Shown here piece after piece: positions 25,821-35,087 of a stretch of DNA of 64,000 bases. Made by a program: the position numbers and the translations under genes. This DNA comes from Lachnospiraceae bacterium (lineage in GTDB: Bacteria > Bacillota > Clostridia > Lachnospirales > Lachnospiraceae): contig JAGATV010000057.1 of the NCBI GenBank assembly GCA_017621075.1, positions 1 to 64,000 of the forward strand, read 5' to 3'. The notes under the pieces were generated by a model. The model did not search any database and was not told the origin of the DNA. It worked only from the letters and a program-made list of their open reading frames with translations. The first letter of the stretch is position 1. The number at the start of each line of letters is the position of its first letter.

Positions 25821-27236
25821 ATGAGTATGAAAATCTACAACACACTGACCAGGCAAAAAGAAGAGTTTGTACCCTTGGAGCCGGGCAAGGTAAAGATGTA
25901 TGTGTGCGGTCCTACGGTATACAATCTGATCCATATCGGCAATGCCCGCCCTATGATCGTATTTGATACCGTGCGCCGCTATATGGAGCACAAGGGATTG
26001 GAAGTAAATTATGTGTCCAATTTCACGGATGTGGATGACAAGATCATCAAGAAAGCCATTGAGGAAGGCGTGGATGTGGAAACCATTTCCAAGCGTTATA
26101 TCGAGGAATGCAAAAAGGATATGGCGGCTATGAATGTAAAGCCTGCCACCACACATCCCCTGGCAACGGAGGAAATCTGCGGCATGCTTGACATGATCGG
26201 CACCCTTATCGAAAAAGGGCACGCTTATGTGGCAGCAGACGGGACCGTGTATTTCCGCACCAGAAGTTTTAAAGAATATGGAAAGCTTTCCCACAAGAAT
26301 CTGGATGATCTTCAGGGCGGAAACCGTTCTCTTTTGGTATCCGGAGAGGATCAGAAGGAGGATGCGCTGGATTTTGTACTCTGGAAACCCAAGAAGGAGG
26401 GAGAGCCGTACTGGGAGTCCCCCTGGTGTGAGGGGCGTCCGGGCTGGCATATTGAGTGCTCTGTGATGAGCAGGAAGTATCTGGGGGAGGAAATCGATAT
26501 TCATGCAGGAGGCGAGGATCTGGTCTTCCCTCATCATGAGAACGAGATCGCCCAGTCTGAGGCGGCAAACGGCAAGACTTTTGCCAGATACTGGATGCAC
26601 AATGCCTTTTTGAACATCGACAACAGGAAGATGTCCAAATCGTTAGGCAACTTCTTTACCGTGAGGGATATCAGCGAGAAGTATGATCTGCAGGTGCTGC
26701 GTTTCTTTATGCTGTCTGCACATTACAGGAGTCCTTTAAATTTCAGCGACCAGTTGATGGAGGCTGCAAAGAATGGATACGAGCGTATCGTGACCAGCGT
26801 GGACAATCTGAAGTTCCTCATGAGCAATGCACCGGATGCGGAGATGACAGAGGCGGAAAGAGCGCTTGCGGCGGAAGCGGAAGGCTTCGTGGGCAGATTT
26901 GATGAAGCTATGGATGATGATTTCAACACTGCAGATGCGTTGTCCGTCATCTTTGAACTGGTAAAATTCATAAATACCAATGTGGGAGAGGGGAGCACCA
27001 AGGCGTTCTTGCATGCGCTGAAGGAAGAATTGGTGGCTCTGTCCGATATCTGCGGACTGATCGTGGATAAGAAAGAAGAGATGTTAGACAGTGATATCGA
27101 GGCATTGATCGCTGAAAGACAGGCAGCCAGAAAAGAGAAAAATTTTGCGAGGGCGGATGAGATCAGGGATGAACTGTTAAAAAAGGGTATCCTTTTGGAA
27201 GATACACGTGAGGGCGTAAAATGGAAGAGAGCATAG
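25821..27236 (+). CDS. cysS: Cysteinyl-tRNA synthetase
   Basis: A 471-residue class I synthetase. The HIGH motif is at HIGNARP (about 37), the zinc-binding residues are in CGPTVY, ECSV and the HHENE region, and the KMSKS motif is [10 protein letters not shown] (about 272). The C-terminal helical domain binds the anticodon. AGGAGA lies 8 nt before ATG. It shares the T-box-regulated transcript with cysE, linking amino acid supply to tRNA charging. Its end overlaps mrnC by 16 nt. Confidence 0.96.
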   Translation: MSMKIYNTLTRQKEEFVPLEPGKVKMYVCGPTVYNLIHIGNARPMIVFDTVRRYMEHKGLEVNYVSNFTDVDDKIIKKAIEEGVDVETISKRYIEECKKDMAAMNVKPATTHPLATEEICGMLDMIGTLIEKGHAYVAADGTVYFRTRSFKEYGKLSHKNLDDLQGGNRSLLVSGEDQKEDALDFVLWKPKKEGEPYWESPWCEGRPGWHIECSVMSRKYLGEEIDIHAGGEDLVFPHHENEIAQSEAANGKTFARYWMHNAFLNIDNRKMSKSLGNFFTVRDISEKYDLQVLRFFMLSAHYRSPLNFSDQLMEAAKNGYERIVTSVDNLKFLMSNAPDAEMTEAERALAAEAEGFVGRFDEAMDDDFNTADALSVIFELVKFINTNVGEGSTKAFLHALKEELVALSDICGLIVDKKEEMLDSDIEALIAERQAARKEKNFARADEIRDELLKKGILLEDTREGVKWKRA

Positions 27237-27661
27237 GTCTGTTGCAGGAGATCAAGGAGGTCTTTGCATGCAGGGAACAGGACGTGAGAACGTACTCCCC
27301 GCTGACCTTGGCATATATCGGGGATGCCATTTATGATCTGGTGATCCGCAGCGTGGTGGTGGAGCGGGGCAACCGTTCCAACAATGACCTCCACAAGCGG
27401 GTGACCAGATATGTGAAGGCGGAGGCGCAGTCTAAGATGATAACAGCCCTGATGGATGAACTGACCGAGGAGGAGGAAGCCATTTACAGACGGGGCAGGA
27501 ATGCCAAGTCCTATACTATGGCCAAGAATGCTTCCATGAGCGATTACCGGAGAGCCACCGGCTATGAGGCACTGATGGGATATCTTTACCTCACCGGGCA
27601 GACAAGCCGGATGCTGGCACTCGTGAAAAAAGGGATCGACACTGTGGGTATGGAAATATAA
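27221..27661 (+). CDS. mrnC: Mini-ribonuclease III
   Basis: A 146-residue RNase III catalytic domain without a double-stranded RNA-binding domain. The signature LAYIGDAIYDLVIR carries the catalytic acidic residues (about 30-43), and RGRNAK is typical of the family. In Bacillus it matures 23S rRNA ends. Its start lies inside the end of cysS, with GTGAGGG upstream, indicating coupled translation. The gene order cysS-mrnC-rlmB is conserved in Firmicutes. Confidence 0.94.
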   Translation: MEESIGLLQEIKEVFACREQDVRTYSPLTLAYIGDAIYDLVIRSVVVERGNRSNNDLHKRVTRYVKAEAQSKMITALMDELTEEEEAIYRRGRNAKSYTMAKNASMSDYRRATGYEALMGYLYLTGQTSRMLALVKKGIDTVGMEI

Positions 27662-27671
27662 GGAGAAGGGT

Positions 27672-28427
27672 ATGGCATATCAGGAATTGCAAATAGAGGG
27701 CAGGAATGCCGTGATCGAAGCTTTTCGGGCAGGCCGCCCCATAGACAGGCTCTATGTGCTGGACGGCTGTCAGGACGGTCCTGTGTCCACCATCAAACGA
27801 GAGGCCAAAAAGCATGGGACCCTCATGAAATACGTGGACAGGGAGCGCCTGGACCAGTTGTCCGGGACGGGAAAACACCAGGGGGTCATTGCCGTTGTTG
27901 CGGCATATCAGTATGCCGAAGTGGAGGATATCCTGGAGGCGGCAAGGAAAAAAGGAGAGCCTCCCTTTATCTTCCTGCTTGACAATATCGAGGACCCTCA
28001 CAATCTGGGTGCCATTATCCGTACCGCCAATCTGGCAGGAGCCCACGGGGTCATCATCCCCAAGAACCGGGCGGTGGGACTGACGGCCACTGTGGCAAAA
28101 ACATCAGCGGGAGCCCTGAATTATACGCCGGTTGCCAGGGTGACCAACCTGGCCAACACCATCGAGGACCTGAAAAAGGAAGGACTTTGGTTTGTGTGCG
28201 CTGACATGGGCGGAACTGTCATGTATGATCTGGATCTGAAGGGGGCTATCGGCCTGGTCATCGGCAATGAGGGCGAGGGCGTAGGCCGTCTGGTCAGGGA
28301 AAAGTGCGATATGATCGCCTCCATCCCCATGAAGGGTGACATCGATTCTCTGAATGCTTCTGTTGCTGCGGGAGTCCTGGCTTACGAGATCGTCAGACAG
28401 AGAATGTCTTGTGAGGTGTCTTCATGA
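27672..28427 (+). CDS. rlmB: 23S rRNA 2'-O-methyltransferase, RlmB/TrmH family
   Basis: A 251-residue SPOUT methyltransferase with an N-terminal substrate-binding domain and the three SPOUT motifs: NIEDPHNLGAIIRTA, GLVIGNEGEGV and SIPMKGDIDSLNASVAAG. RlmB methylates 23S rRNA guanosine. AAGGAGAAGG precedes the ATG, and the stop overlaps sigH by 4 nt. The yacP gene that often intervenes between rlmB and sigH is missing here. Confidence 0.93.
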   Translation: MAYQELQIEGRNAVIEAFRAGRPIDRLYVLDGCQDGPVSTIKREAKKHGTLMKYVDRERLDQLSGTGKHQGVIAVVAAYQYAEVEDILEAARKKGEPPFIFLLDNIEDPHNLGAIIRTANLAGAHGVIIPKNRAVGLTATVAKTSAGALNYTPVARVTNLANTIEDLKKEGLWFVCADMGGTVMYDLDLKGAIGLVIGNEGEGVGRLVREKCDMIASIPMKGDIDSLNASVAAGVLAYEIVRQRMSCEVSS

Positions 28428-29044
28428 TCTCCGGCACTGAAAATTACAGGAATGAGACGGATGAGGAACTGATCCTGCGCCTTCGGGACGGGGAGACCCT
28501 TATCATGGACTTTATCTGTGACAAATATAAGGATCTGGTGAGAACGAAGGCAAAGTCCATGTTCATCCTGGGCGGGGACAACGAGGATCTGATCCAGGAG
28601 GGAATGATCGGGCTGTTCAAGGCGGTCCGTGACTATGACTGCGGACGGGATGCCAGTTTCAGCACTTTTGCGGATCTGTGTATCAGCAGGCAGATGTACA
28701 CTGCGGTCCAGGCAGCCAAGAGAAAGAAGCATACGCCCTTAAATACTTATGTATCTTTGTATGAGAATGTGTCGGGACAGGGGGACAAGGAAGGACAGAG
28801 CCTTTTGGGAATGCTGGCGGACAAGTCTGAGTCCAACCCGGAAGAGATGTTTTTGGACAAGGAGAGGGTGCAGTATCTGGAGGAGGCCATTGAAAACGAA
28901 CTGAGTCCTTTTGAAAAGCAAGTGCTGGATCTGCATCTTACAGGCATGAGCTATGGCCAGATCGCCAAGGTGTTAGGCAGGGATGAGAAAGCTACGGATA
29001 ATGCTTTGCAGCGACTGAAGGGCAAGATCAGGAAAATGCTGTAG
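28424..29044 (+). CDS. sigH: RNA polymerase sporulation sigma factor sigma-H
   Basis: A 206-residue sigma-70 family factor. Region 2 (EDLIQEGMIGLFKAVRDYD, about 47-65) and the region 4 helix-turn-helix (MSYGQIAKVLGRDEKATDNALQRLKGKI, about 175-202) are clear. Its place directly after cysS-mrnC-rlmB is the conserved sigH locus, which supports the sigma-H call over other small sigma factors. It drives early sporulation and stationary-phase genes. It is translationally coupled to rlmB through ATGA and followed by a terminator. Confidence 0.92.
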   Translation: MISGTENYRNETDEELILRLRDGETLIMDFICDKYKDLVRTKAKSMFILGGDNEDLIQEGMIGLFKAVRDYDCGRDASFSTFADLCISRQMYTAVQAAKRKKHTPLNTYVSLYENVSGQGDKEGQSLLGMLADKSESNPEEMFLDKERVQYLEEAIENELSPFEKQVLDLHLTGMSYGQIAKVLGRDEKATDNALQRLKGKIRKML

Positions 29045-29060
29045 CATTTTTGGCTTTTTT
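29033..29060 (+). terminator. Terminator overlapping the sigH stop
   Basis: AAAATGC (29033-29039) pairs with GCATTTT (29044-29050) around a TGTA loop that contains part of the TAG stop codon, followed by TTGGCTTTTTT. Confidence 0.7.
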
Positions 29061-29132
29061 CTAATTTTGTCTTTCCCAAAAATCTGTAATATGCTATACT
29101 GTTACAGAAGTATGTTAAGAATGTGAGAAACT

Positions 29133-30104
29133 ATGGCAGAAAATGTATCGCAGGACAACGGTTACAGGCGCAGGCGTGTAAACAGGTTGAAAAAGTGGAT
29201 CCTGGGGCTGCTCATAACGTTTATCCTGATACCGAATATAGGTACAGTCATCCTGCTTGTAAAGGTATGTGACCTGAGCGGCCGGGTGGAGAAACTGGGG
29301 CTGCAGGTGGATCAGATGATGCAGGAACTGGAAGAAGGGAAAGCAGGCCGGGAAAGTGGTCTCACCGGGGATGCAGATCTTAGAGGGGCTGATCCGGAAG
29401 GCATCAAGGCAGAGGAGTCCCGGAATGCCGGGGATGGCAGTGCGGAGGCTGCGTTGGAGAAACAGCCGGCACATAAGGTATATCTGACTTTTGATGACGG
29501 TCCCAGCATCTATACCGATGAGATCCTGGATATTCTGGCAGAGTATGATGTAAAAGCTACTTTCTTTGTGGTGGGCAAGGAGGATGAGGCATCCAAGGAA
29601 GCTCTGAAGCGGATCGTGGAAGAGGGACATACTCTGGGCATGCACTCTTACAGCCACAAATACAGTGAATTATATGAATCGGTGGATGCCTTTTTGGAGG
29701 ATTTTGACAGGCTGCAGGCTTTTTTGTATGAGACCACCGGAGTTAAGAGTACCTGTTATCGTTTCCCGGGAGGCAGTTCCAATACGGTAAGTGCCGTCAG
29801 TATGCAGGATCTTGCGGATGCTCTGCGGGAGCGGGGCGTGGAATTTTATGACTGGAATATTTCTTCGGGGGATGGTACGGGCAGGAAGCTCTCGGAGGCG
29901 ACACTGGTAAAGAACAGTACGGAAGATATTTCCAGATACAGTACGGTCATTGTACTGATGCATGATTCGGCAGAAAAGCACGCCACGGTGGAGGCGCTGC
30001 CGGAGATCATAGAGACGATTCAGACAATGGAGGATACGGCACTTCTGCCCATCACGGAGGATACGGATGCCGTACAGCATATCCATACAGAAACAAATGA
30101 ATGA
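29133..30104 (+). CDS. Membrane-anchored polysaccharide deacetylase (CE4)
   Basis: A 323-residue protein with a cytoplasmic basic N-terminus, one membrane helix (about 22-45), a coiled-coil/linker region and a C-terminal NodB domain. CE4 motifs are TFDDGPS, HSYSH, RFPGGSSN, DWN and LMHDS, which contain the catalytic Asp, the metal His ligands and the catalytic His. It probably removes acetyl groups from peptidoglycan or another wall glycan outside the membrane. The stop overlaps the N-terminal region of the bactofilin reading frame, so the two genes form a unit. Confidence 0.88.
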   Translation: MAENVSQDNGYRRRRVNRLKKWILGLLITFILIPNIGTVILLVKVCDLSGRVEKLGLQVDQMMQELEEGKAGRESGLTGDADLRGADPEGIKAEESRNAGDGSAEAALEKQPAHKVYLTFDDGPSIYTDEILDILAEYDVKATFFVVGKEDEASKEALKRIVEEGHTLGMHSYSHKYSELYESVDAFLEDFDRLQAFLYETTGVKSTCYRFPGGSSNTVSAVSMQDLADALRERGVEFYDWNISSGDGTGRKLSEATLVKNSTEDISRYSTVIVLMHDSAEKHATVEALPEIIETIQTMEDTALLPITEDTDAVQHIHTETNE

Positions 30105-30121
30105 TTGGAGGTAATATTACC

Positions 30122-31012
30122 ATGGGTTTTTTTGGTGATCTGAAGCAGGATCTGTCCCAGGCAGTCAATGAACTGATGCCGGATGAGAATGCGGAAGCTG
30201 TTTCTACGGGGACAGAAGAATCAAATGCAGAGACGCAGATTTCGGATGGGATTTCCCTGGAGGAACTGTTGGAAAATATTGATGAGATCAGTATTCCCGA
30301 GGAAGCACAGGATCAGGCGGACGCAGGCGGGGAAGATCCGGATCTGGAGGCGCTGCTCAGGGAGGCTATGGCATCGGGCGCTGAGGAAGAGCCGGCTGAG
30401 ACGGAACCGGTGTCCGGGAAAGCAGTTGCCCAGCCTGCTGCAGAGCCCGTGGCAGAACCGGAAGAAAAGCATTCAGTGGCAGCAGATAAAGGAGAAAAGA
30501 AGACTATGGAAGTACATTCCGGAAGAACAGTGTCCGATGAGACATCTATCATTACTGCAGGCATGACAATAACGGGTGACATCGTATCAGAGGGCTCCGT
30601 TGATGTCATCGGCAATGTAAACGGCAATATCGATGTTTTGGGCAAACTGAATATCACAGGTCATGTAAACGGCAATTCCAAGGCGGCAGAGATCTATGCG
30701 GAGAGCGCAAAGATCAACGGCGAGATTACCAGCGAGGGAGCAGTGAAGATCGGCGCAAGCACCGTTATCATCGGCAACATCACCGCTGCCAGCGCAGCCA
30801 TTGCAGGTGCGGTAAAAGGTGATATCGATGTGAAGGGCCCTGTGATCCTGGATGCCTCTGCCATCGTGATGGGCAACATCAAGTCCAAATCCGTTCAGAT
30901 CAACAACGGTGCGGTGATCGAGGGTATGTGTTCCCAGTGCTATGCAGATGTCAGCCCTACTGCTTTCTTTGACGATTACAAACCTGATAATAAGAAAAAG
31001 ACCGTAAAATAA
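30122..31012 (+). CDS. Bactofilin (polymer-forming cytoskeletal protein)
   Basis: A 296-residue protein with an acidic, Ala/Glu-rich low-complexity N-terminus (about 20-130) followed by a bactofilin domain of repeating right-handed beta-helix turns (GDIVSEGSVDVIGNVNGNIDVLG; GKLNITGHVNGNSKAAE; GNITAASAAIAG). Bactofilins polymerise without nucleotide and often localise wall enzymes. The start at ATG 30122 is preceded by TTGGAGG; an ATG at 30101 would place the start upstream of that site. The adjacent deacetylase is a natural partner, so it may organise a wall-modifying enzyme. Confidence 0.88.
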   Translation: MGFFGDLKQDLSQAVNELMPDENAEAVSTGTEESNAETQISDGISLEELLENIDEISIPEEAQDQADAGGEDPDLEALLREAMASGAEEEPAETEPVSGKAVAQPAAEPVAEPEEKHSVAADKGEKKTMEVHSGRTVSDETSIITAGMTITGDIVSEGSVDVIGNVNGNIDVLGKLNITGHVNGNSKAAEIYAESAKINGEITSEGAVKIGASTVIIGNITAASAAIAGAVKGDIDVKGPVILDASAIVMGNIKSKSVQINNGAVIEGMCSQCYADVSPTAFFDDYKPDNKKKTVK

Positions 31013-31028
31013 ATAGGGAGAGATCATT

Positions 31029-31724
31029 ATGCGCAGGATTTTATTGAAGTTGAGCGGTGAGGCACTGGCCGGGGACAAGAAAACCGGTTTTGATGAGGAG
31101 ACCGTAAGAAAGGTGGCCCTGCAGGTGAAGGAACTGGTGGATGACGGCATCCAGGTAGGGATCGTCACCGGCGGAGGCAATTTCTGGAGAGGGCGTACCA
31201 GCGAGAACATCGACAGGACCAAGGCAGACCAGATCGGAATGCTGGCAACCATTATGAACTGTATCTATGTGTCGGAAATCTTTCGCTCTGTGGGAATGAT
31301 GACCAGTGTGCTGACGCCTTTTGAATGTGGTTCCTTTACCAAGCTGTTCTCCAAGGATCGTGCCAACAAATATTTTGCAAAAGGAATGGTAGTGTTCTTT
31401 GCGGGAGGCACGGGGCATCCTTACTTTTCCACCGACACAGGCGTGGTGTTGAGGGCAGTGGAGGTGGATGCGGATGTGATCCTGCTGGCAAAATCCATCG
31501 ACGGCGTGTATGACGCAGATCCTGCCAAGAATCCCGATGCAAAGAAGTATGACGTGGTCTCCATTGATGAGGTGATCGCCAAGAATCTTCAGGTGGTGGA
31601 TATGACCGCTTCCATCCTGGCAAGGGATAACAAGATGCCCTTGTGGGTGTTTGGGCTGAATGAAGAAAACAGCATCGTAAATGCCGTAAAAGGCAAATTT
31701 AACGGAACAAAAGTAACCGTGTGA
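31029..31724 (+). CDS. pyrH: Uridylate kinase
   Basis: A 231-residue bacterial UMP kinase of the amino-acid-kinase fold, converting UMP to UDP. Motifs are LLKLSGEAL, GGGNFWRGR and the DGVYDADPAKNPDA stretch. It starts the conserved pyrH-frr-uppS-cdsA-dxr-rseP run. GGGAGAG precedes the ATG. Confidence 0.96.
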   Translation: MRRILLKLSGEALAGDKKTGFDEETVRKVALQVKELVDDGIQVGIVTGGGNFWRGRTSENIDRTKADQIGMLATIMNCIYVSEIFRSVGMMTSVLTPFECGSFTKLFSKDRANKYFAKGMVVFFAGGTGHPYFSTDTGVVLRAVEVDADVILLAKSIDGVYDADPAKNPDAKKYDVVSIDEVIAKNLQVVDMTASILARDNKMPLWVFGLNEENSIVNAVKGKFNGTKVTV

Positions 31725-31739
31725 AAATAGGAGGTCAAT

Positions 31740-32291
31740 ATGGACGCAAGATTACAGCAGTATGAAGATAAGATGAAGAAGGCTTATGAGTATCTGGAGT
31801 CAGATTATGCCGGAATCCGTGCAGGACGCGCCAATCCCCATGTACTGGACAAACTGAGAGTGGATTACTACGGTACGCCCACTCCCATTCAGCAGGTAGG
31901 CAACATAACCGTGCCGGAGGCGCGTATCATTCAGATCGCTCCCTGGGAAAAATCCCTGATCAAGGAGATCGAGAAAGCGATCCTGACCTCCGATATCGGG
32001 ATCAATCCTTCCAATGACGGAAGCGTGATCCGTCTGGTGTTCCCCGAGCTGACAGAGGAGCGCAGAAAGGATCTGGTGAAAGAGGTAAAGAAGAAAGCTG
32101 AGGAAGGAAAGGTTGCCATCCGCAACATTCGCAGAGACGGCAACGATGCATTGAAGAAGCTGGGCAAGACCGAGGTCTCAGAGGATGAGATCAAGCAGCT
32201 GGAGGATCAGCTCCAAAAGCTGACCGACAAATTCATCAAGGACATTGATGTCCTGATGGAGACCAAATCAAAGGAAATCATGACAGTCTAA
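31740..32291 (+). CDS. frr: Ribosome recycling factor
   Basis: A 183-residue RRF of normal family length; with EF-G it splits post-termination ribosomes. The AGRANPHVLDKLRVDYYGTPTPIQQ stretch and the C-terminal helical bundle are characteristic. AGGAGG lies 5 nt upstream of the ATG, 15 nt after pyrH. Confidence 0.97.
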   Translation: MDARLQQYEDKMKKAYEYLESDYAGIRAGRANPHVLDKLRVDYYGTPTPIQQVGNITVPEARIIQIAPWEKSLIKEIEKAILTSDIGINPSNDGSVIRLVFPELTEERRKDLVKEVKKKAEEGKVAIRNIRRDGNDALKKLGKTEVSEDEIKQLEDQLQKLTDKFIKDIDVLMETKSKEIMTV

Positions 32292-32303
32292 AGCAAACTG
32301 CGG

Positions 32304-32334
32304 GGGCGGAGATGCGAATCTTTCCGCCCTTTAT
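32304..32334 (+). terminator. Hairpin between frr and uppS, probable attenuator
   Basis: GGGCGGA (32304-32310) and TCCGCCC (32323-32329) form a 7-bp stem followed by TTTAT. The tail is short, so read-through into uppS is likely. Confidence 0.5.
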
Positions 32335-32356
32335 GTTTAGAAAGGCCCGGTAAAAT

Positions 32357-33076
32357 ATGGAAGAAAAGTTGAAAGTGCCAAATCATGTGGCAATCATCCT
32401 GGACGGTAACGGAAGATGGGCAAAGGCAAAAGGAATGCCCCGCAATTATGGTCATGTCCAGGGTGCCAAGACCGTGGAGACGATCTGCGAGGAAGCCTAC
32501 AGAATGGGCATCCGGTATCTGACGGTATATGCGTTTTCCACAGAGAACTGGAACCGCCCCAAGGATGAAGTGGATGCCTTGATGAAGCTGCTCCGCAATT
32601 ATATGCAGAACTGTTTAAAGACAGCGGAGAAGAACCGTATGTGCGTCCGGGTCCTGGGTGATAAATCCGGCCTGGATGAGGATATCCGCTTAAGGATCGA
32701 AGAGCTGGAGGAAGCTACAAAGGACAATGACGGACTGCATTTCCAGATCGCCATCAATTACGGCGGCAGGGATGAGATCGTCCGGGCACTGAAAAAAGCG
32801 GTGGAGAAAGTACAGAGCGGAGAGCTGGCAGCGGATCGGATTGACGAGGCCGCTTTTGGAAACCTGTTGGATACCGGAGGGATTCCCGATCCCGATCTGT
32901 TGATCAGGACCTGTAATGAGCAGCGGATCTCCAATTTCCTGCTGTGGCAGCTTGCATACACGGAATTTTATTTTACGCCTGTTCCCTGGCCTGATTTTTC
33001 CAAAGAAGAATTGATAAAAGCTGTGGAAGCATATAATCATAGAGACAGAAGGTATGGAGGCTTAAAGGAGGAATGA
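32357..33076 (+). CDS. uppS: Undecaprenyl diphosphate synthase
   Basis: A 239-residue cis-prenyltransferase that makes the C55 lipid carrier for wall synthesis. Motifs are IILDGNGRWAKAKG (catalytic Asp), YAFSTENWNRP and the C-terminal RTCNEQRISNFLLWQLAYTEFYF; the usual RTSGE is RTCNE here, which keeps Arg and Glu. It is followed by cdsA after 4 nt. Confidence 0.95.
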   Translation: MEEKLKVPNHVAIILDGNGRWAKAKGMPRNYGHVQGAKTVETICEEAYRMGIRYLTVYAFSTENWNRPKDEVDALMKLLRNYMQNCLKTAEKNRMCVRVLGDKSGLDEDIRLRIEELEEATKDNDGLHFQIAINYGGRDEIVRALKKAVEKVQSGELAADRIDEAAFGNLLDTGGIPDPDLLIRTCNEQRISNFLLWQLAYTEFYFTPVPWPDFSKEELIKAVEAYNHRDRRYGGLKEE

Positions 33077-33080
33077 CATT

Positions 33081-33905
33081 ATGTTCTTGACCAGACTGAT
33101 AAGCGGCATCGTTCTGCTTGCCATAGCACTGCTCACCATGAGCCTGGGAGGAATCCCTCTGGCGGCGACTCTGTTTGTGATATCCCTGATCGCCTGCCGG
33201 GAGCTGACGAAGGCTCTGATGTGTGCAACAGATGCAAAGAAACTCAATACGCTGGAGATCATAGGGATCTTTGGGGTGGTAGTCTACTACGGAGTACTCT
33301 ACTTTTTGGGAGAACCGGTATGGCTGCTCATGGTGATCGTGGGAGTATTTCTGGCGGAAATGTTCGTCTATGTGTTTACGTTCCCCAGATTTCAGGCCAA
33401 CCAGGTAATGGCATCGGTATTTTCCTTCCTGTATGCCCCCGTGATGCTGTCTTTTGTGTATCTGACCAGATCCACGCCCCAGGGGATCTACATGGTATGG
33501 ATGATCCTTATCAGCTCCTGGGGATGTGATACCTGCGCTTATGCGGTGGGTAAGCTGATCGGCAGGAAAAAGATCTTCCCGGTATTAAGTCCCCATAAAT
33601 CTCTGGAGGGCTGCATCGGCGGCGTTCTGGGATCGGCACTGATCGGCGGATTGTATGGCTATTTCCTTGTGGAGGAGGTATTCCCGGATCAGAGAGTGAC
33701 CTGGATACTGGCCTTTATCTGCGGTATGGGCGCTGTCATGAGCATGGTAGGGGATCTGGCGGCATCTGCCATCAAGAGAAATCATAATATCAAGGATTAT
33801 GGGAAACTGATTCCCGGTCACGGGGGGATCATGGACCGTTTTGACAGCATGATCGTAACGGCCCCCATGACTTATTTCCTGACTATATTACTATTGAAGA
33901 TGTAA
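33081..33905 (+). CDS. cdsA: Phosphatidate cytidylyltransferase
   Basis: A 274-residue integral membrane enzyme with about eight helices that makes CDP-diacylglycerol. The signature near the C-terminus is GKLIPGHGGIMDRFDSM, preceded by GDLAASAIKRNHNIKD, with the conserved Asp residues. AGGAGG lies upstream. It supplies the cardiolipin synthase encoded at 57 kb. Confidence 0.95.
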   Translation: MFLTRLISGIVLLAIALLTMSLGGIPLAATLFVISLIACRELTKALMCATDAKKLNTLEIIGIFGVVVYYGVLYFLGEPVWLLMVIVGVFLAEMFVYVFTFPRFQANQVMASVFSFLYAPVMLSFVYLTRSTPQGIYMVWMILISSWGCDTCAYAVGKLIGRKKIFPVLSPHKSLEGCIGGVLGSALIGGLYGYFLVEEVFPDQRVTWILAFICGMGAVMSMVGDLAASAIKRNHNIKDYGKLIPGHGGIMDRFDSMIVTAPMTYFLTILLLKM

Positions 33906-33932
33906 CAGGCATCTTGAAAGGACGAAAGAACC

Positions 33933-35078
33933 ATGAAAAAGATTGCGATACTGGGGTCCACAGGCTCCATCGGCACCCAGACTCTGGAAGTGGTGCGGGC
34001 AAACCCGGATCTTAGGGTAGTGGCACTGGCTGCAGGCAGCAGTGTGGAAAAGATGGAGGAACAGATCAGAGAATTCCATCCGGCGGTGGCTGGGATGTGG
34101 ACGGAGGAAGCGGCTGCAGATTTGAGGAGCCGTGTGTCCGATCTTCCCGTAAAGGTGGTGGCGGGGATGGAAGGACTTTTGGAAATTGCTGTTTTGGAAG
34201 AAGCCCAGGTATTAGTCACCGCCATTGTGGGAATGATTGGTATCAGACCGACCATTGCGGCCATCGAGGCCGGTAAGGATATTGCCCTTGCCAACAAAGA
34301 GACACTGGTGACTGCCGGACATATCATCATGCCCCTTGCCAAAAAGTGCGGGGTTTCCATACTTCCGGTGGACAGCGAGCACAGTGCCATTTTTCAGTCT
34401 TTAAACGGCGAGCCTGCAGACAAGATAGAAAAGATCCTGCTTACGGCATCGGGAGGCCCCTTTCGGGGAAAGAGCCGCAGGGAGCTGGAGGATATCCGGG
34501 TGGAAGATGCGCTGAAGCATCCCAATTGGTCCATGGGACGAAAGATCACTATCGATTCTTCCACACTTGTGAACAAGGGATTGGAGGTCATGGAGGCCAA
34601 GTGGCTGTTTGACGTGGATCTGGACCGCATCCAGGTGGTGGTCCATCCCCAGAGTATCATTCATTCGGCAGTGCAATATGTGGACGGTGCCATCATCGCC
34701 CAGCTGGGCACTCCGGACATGAAGCTGCCCATACAGTATGCACTGTTTTATCCGGACCGAAGGCCCATGGAGGGTAAGCGGGTAGATTTCTTCGAACTGG
34801 GGCAGATCACTTTTGAAAAACCGGATATGGAGACTTTTACGGGACTGAAGCTGGCCTATCAGGCAGCCAAGGCAGGGGGGAGCATGCCCACTGTGTTCAA
34901 TGCGGCCAATGAAAAGGCGGTAGGACTGTTCTTAGACCGTAAGATCAGATATCCCAGGATCACGGAACTCATAGAGGAATGCATGGAGCATCATAAGCTT
35001 GTGAAAGAACCTTCTGTGGAGGAGATCCTCCGGACGGAACAGGAAGTTTACGAATATATTGCAGGAAAGGTAAAGTAA
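33933..35078 (+). CDS. dxr: 1-Deoxy-D-xylulose 5-phosphate reductoisomerase
   Basis: A 381-residue MEP-pathway enzyme that forms 2-C-methyl-D-erythritol 4-phosphate with NADPH. The NADPH motif GSTGSIGTQTLEVV is at 8-21; metal and substrate residues lie in LPVDSEHSAIFQ and the flexible loop containing HPNWSMGRKITIDSSTLVNKGLE. The C-terminal helical domain is complete. With ispF at 22.3 kb it shows the non-mevalonate pathway in this organism. Confidence 0.96.
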   Translation: MKKIAILGSTGSIGTQTLEVVRANPDLRVVALAAGSSVEKMEEQIREFHPAVAGMWTEEAAADLRSRVSDLPVKVVAGMEGLLEIAVLEEAQVLVTAIVGMIGIRPTIAAIEAGKDIALANKETLVTAGHIIMPLAKKCGVSILPVDSEHSAIFQSLNGEPADKIEKILLTASGGPFRGKSRRELEDIRVEDALKHPNWSMGRKITIDSSTLVNKGLEVMEAKWLFDVDLDRIQVVVHPQSIIHSAVQYVDGAIIAQLGTPDMKLPIQYALFYPDRRPMEGKRVDFFELGQITFEKPDMETFTGLKLAYQAAKAGGSMPTVFNAANEKAVGLFLDRKIRYPRITELIEECMEHHKLVKEPSVEEILRTEQEVYEYIAGKVK

Positions 35079-35087
35079 TAAGAGTTC

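Noticed and set aside
25482-26600. Minus-strand reading frame (372 codons) across cysE and cysS
   Set aside because: It spans two clear genes on the plus strand and shows no domain; long antisense frames are common in these codon-biased genes.
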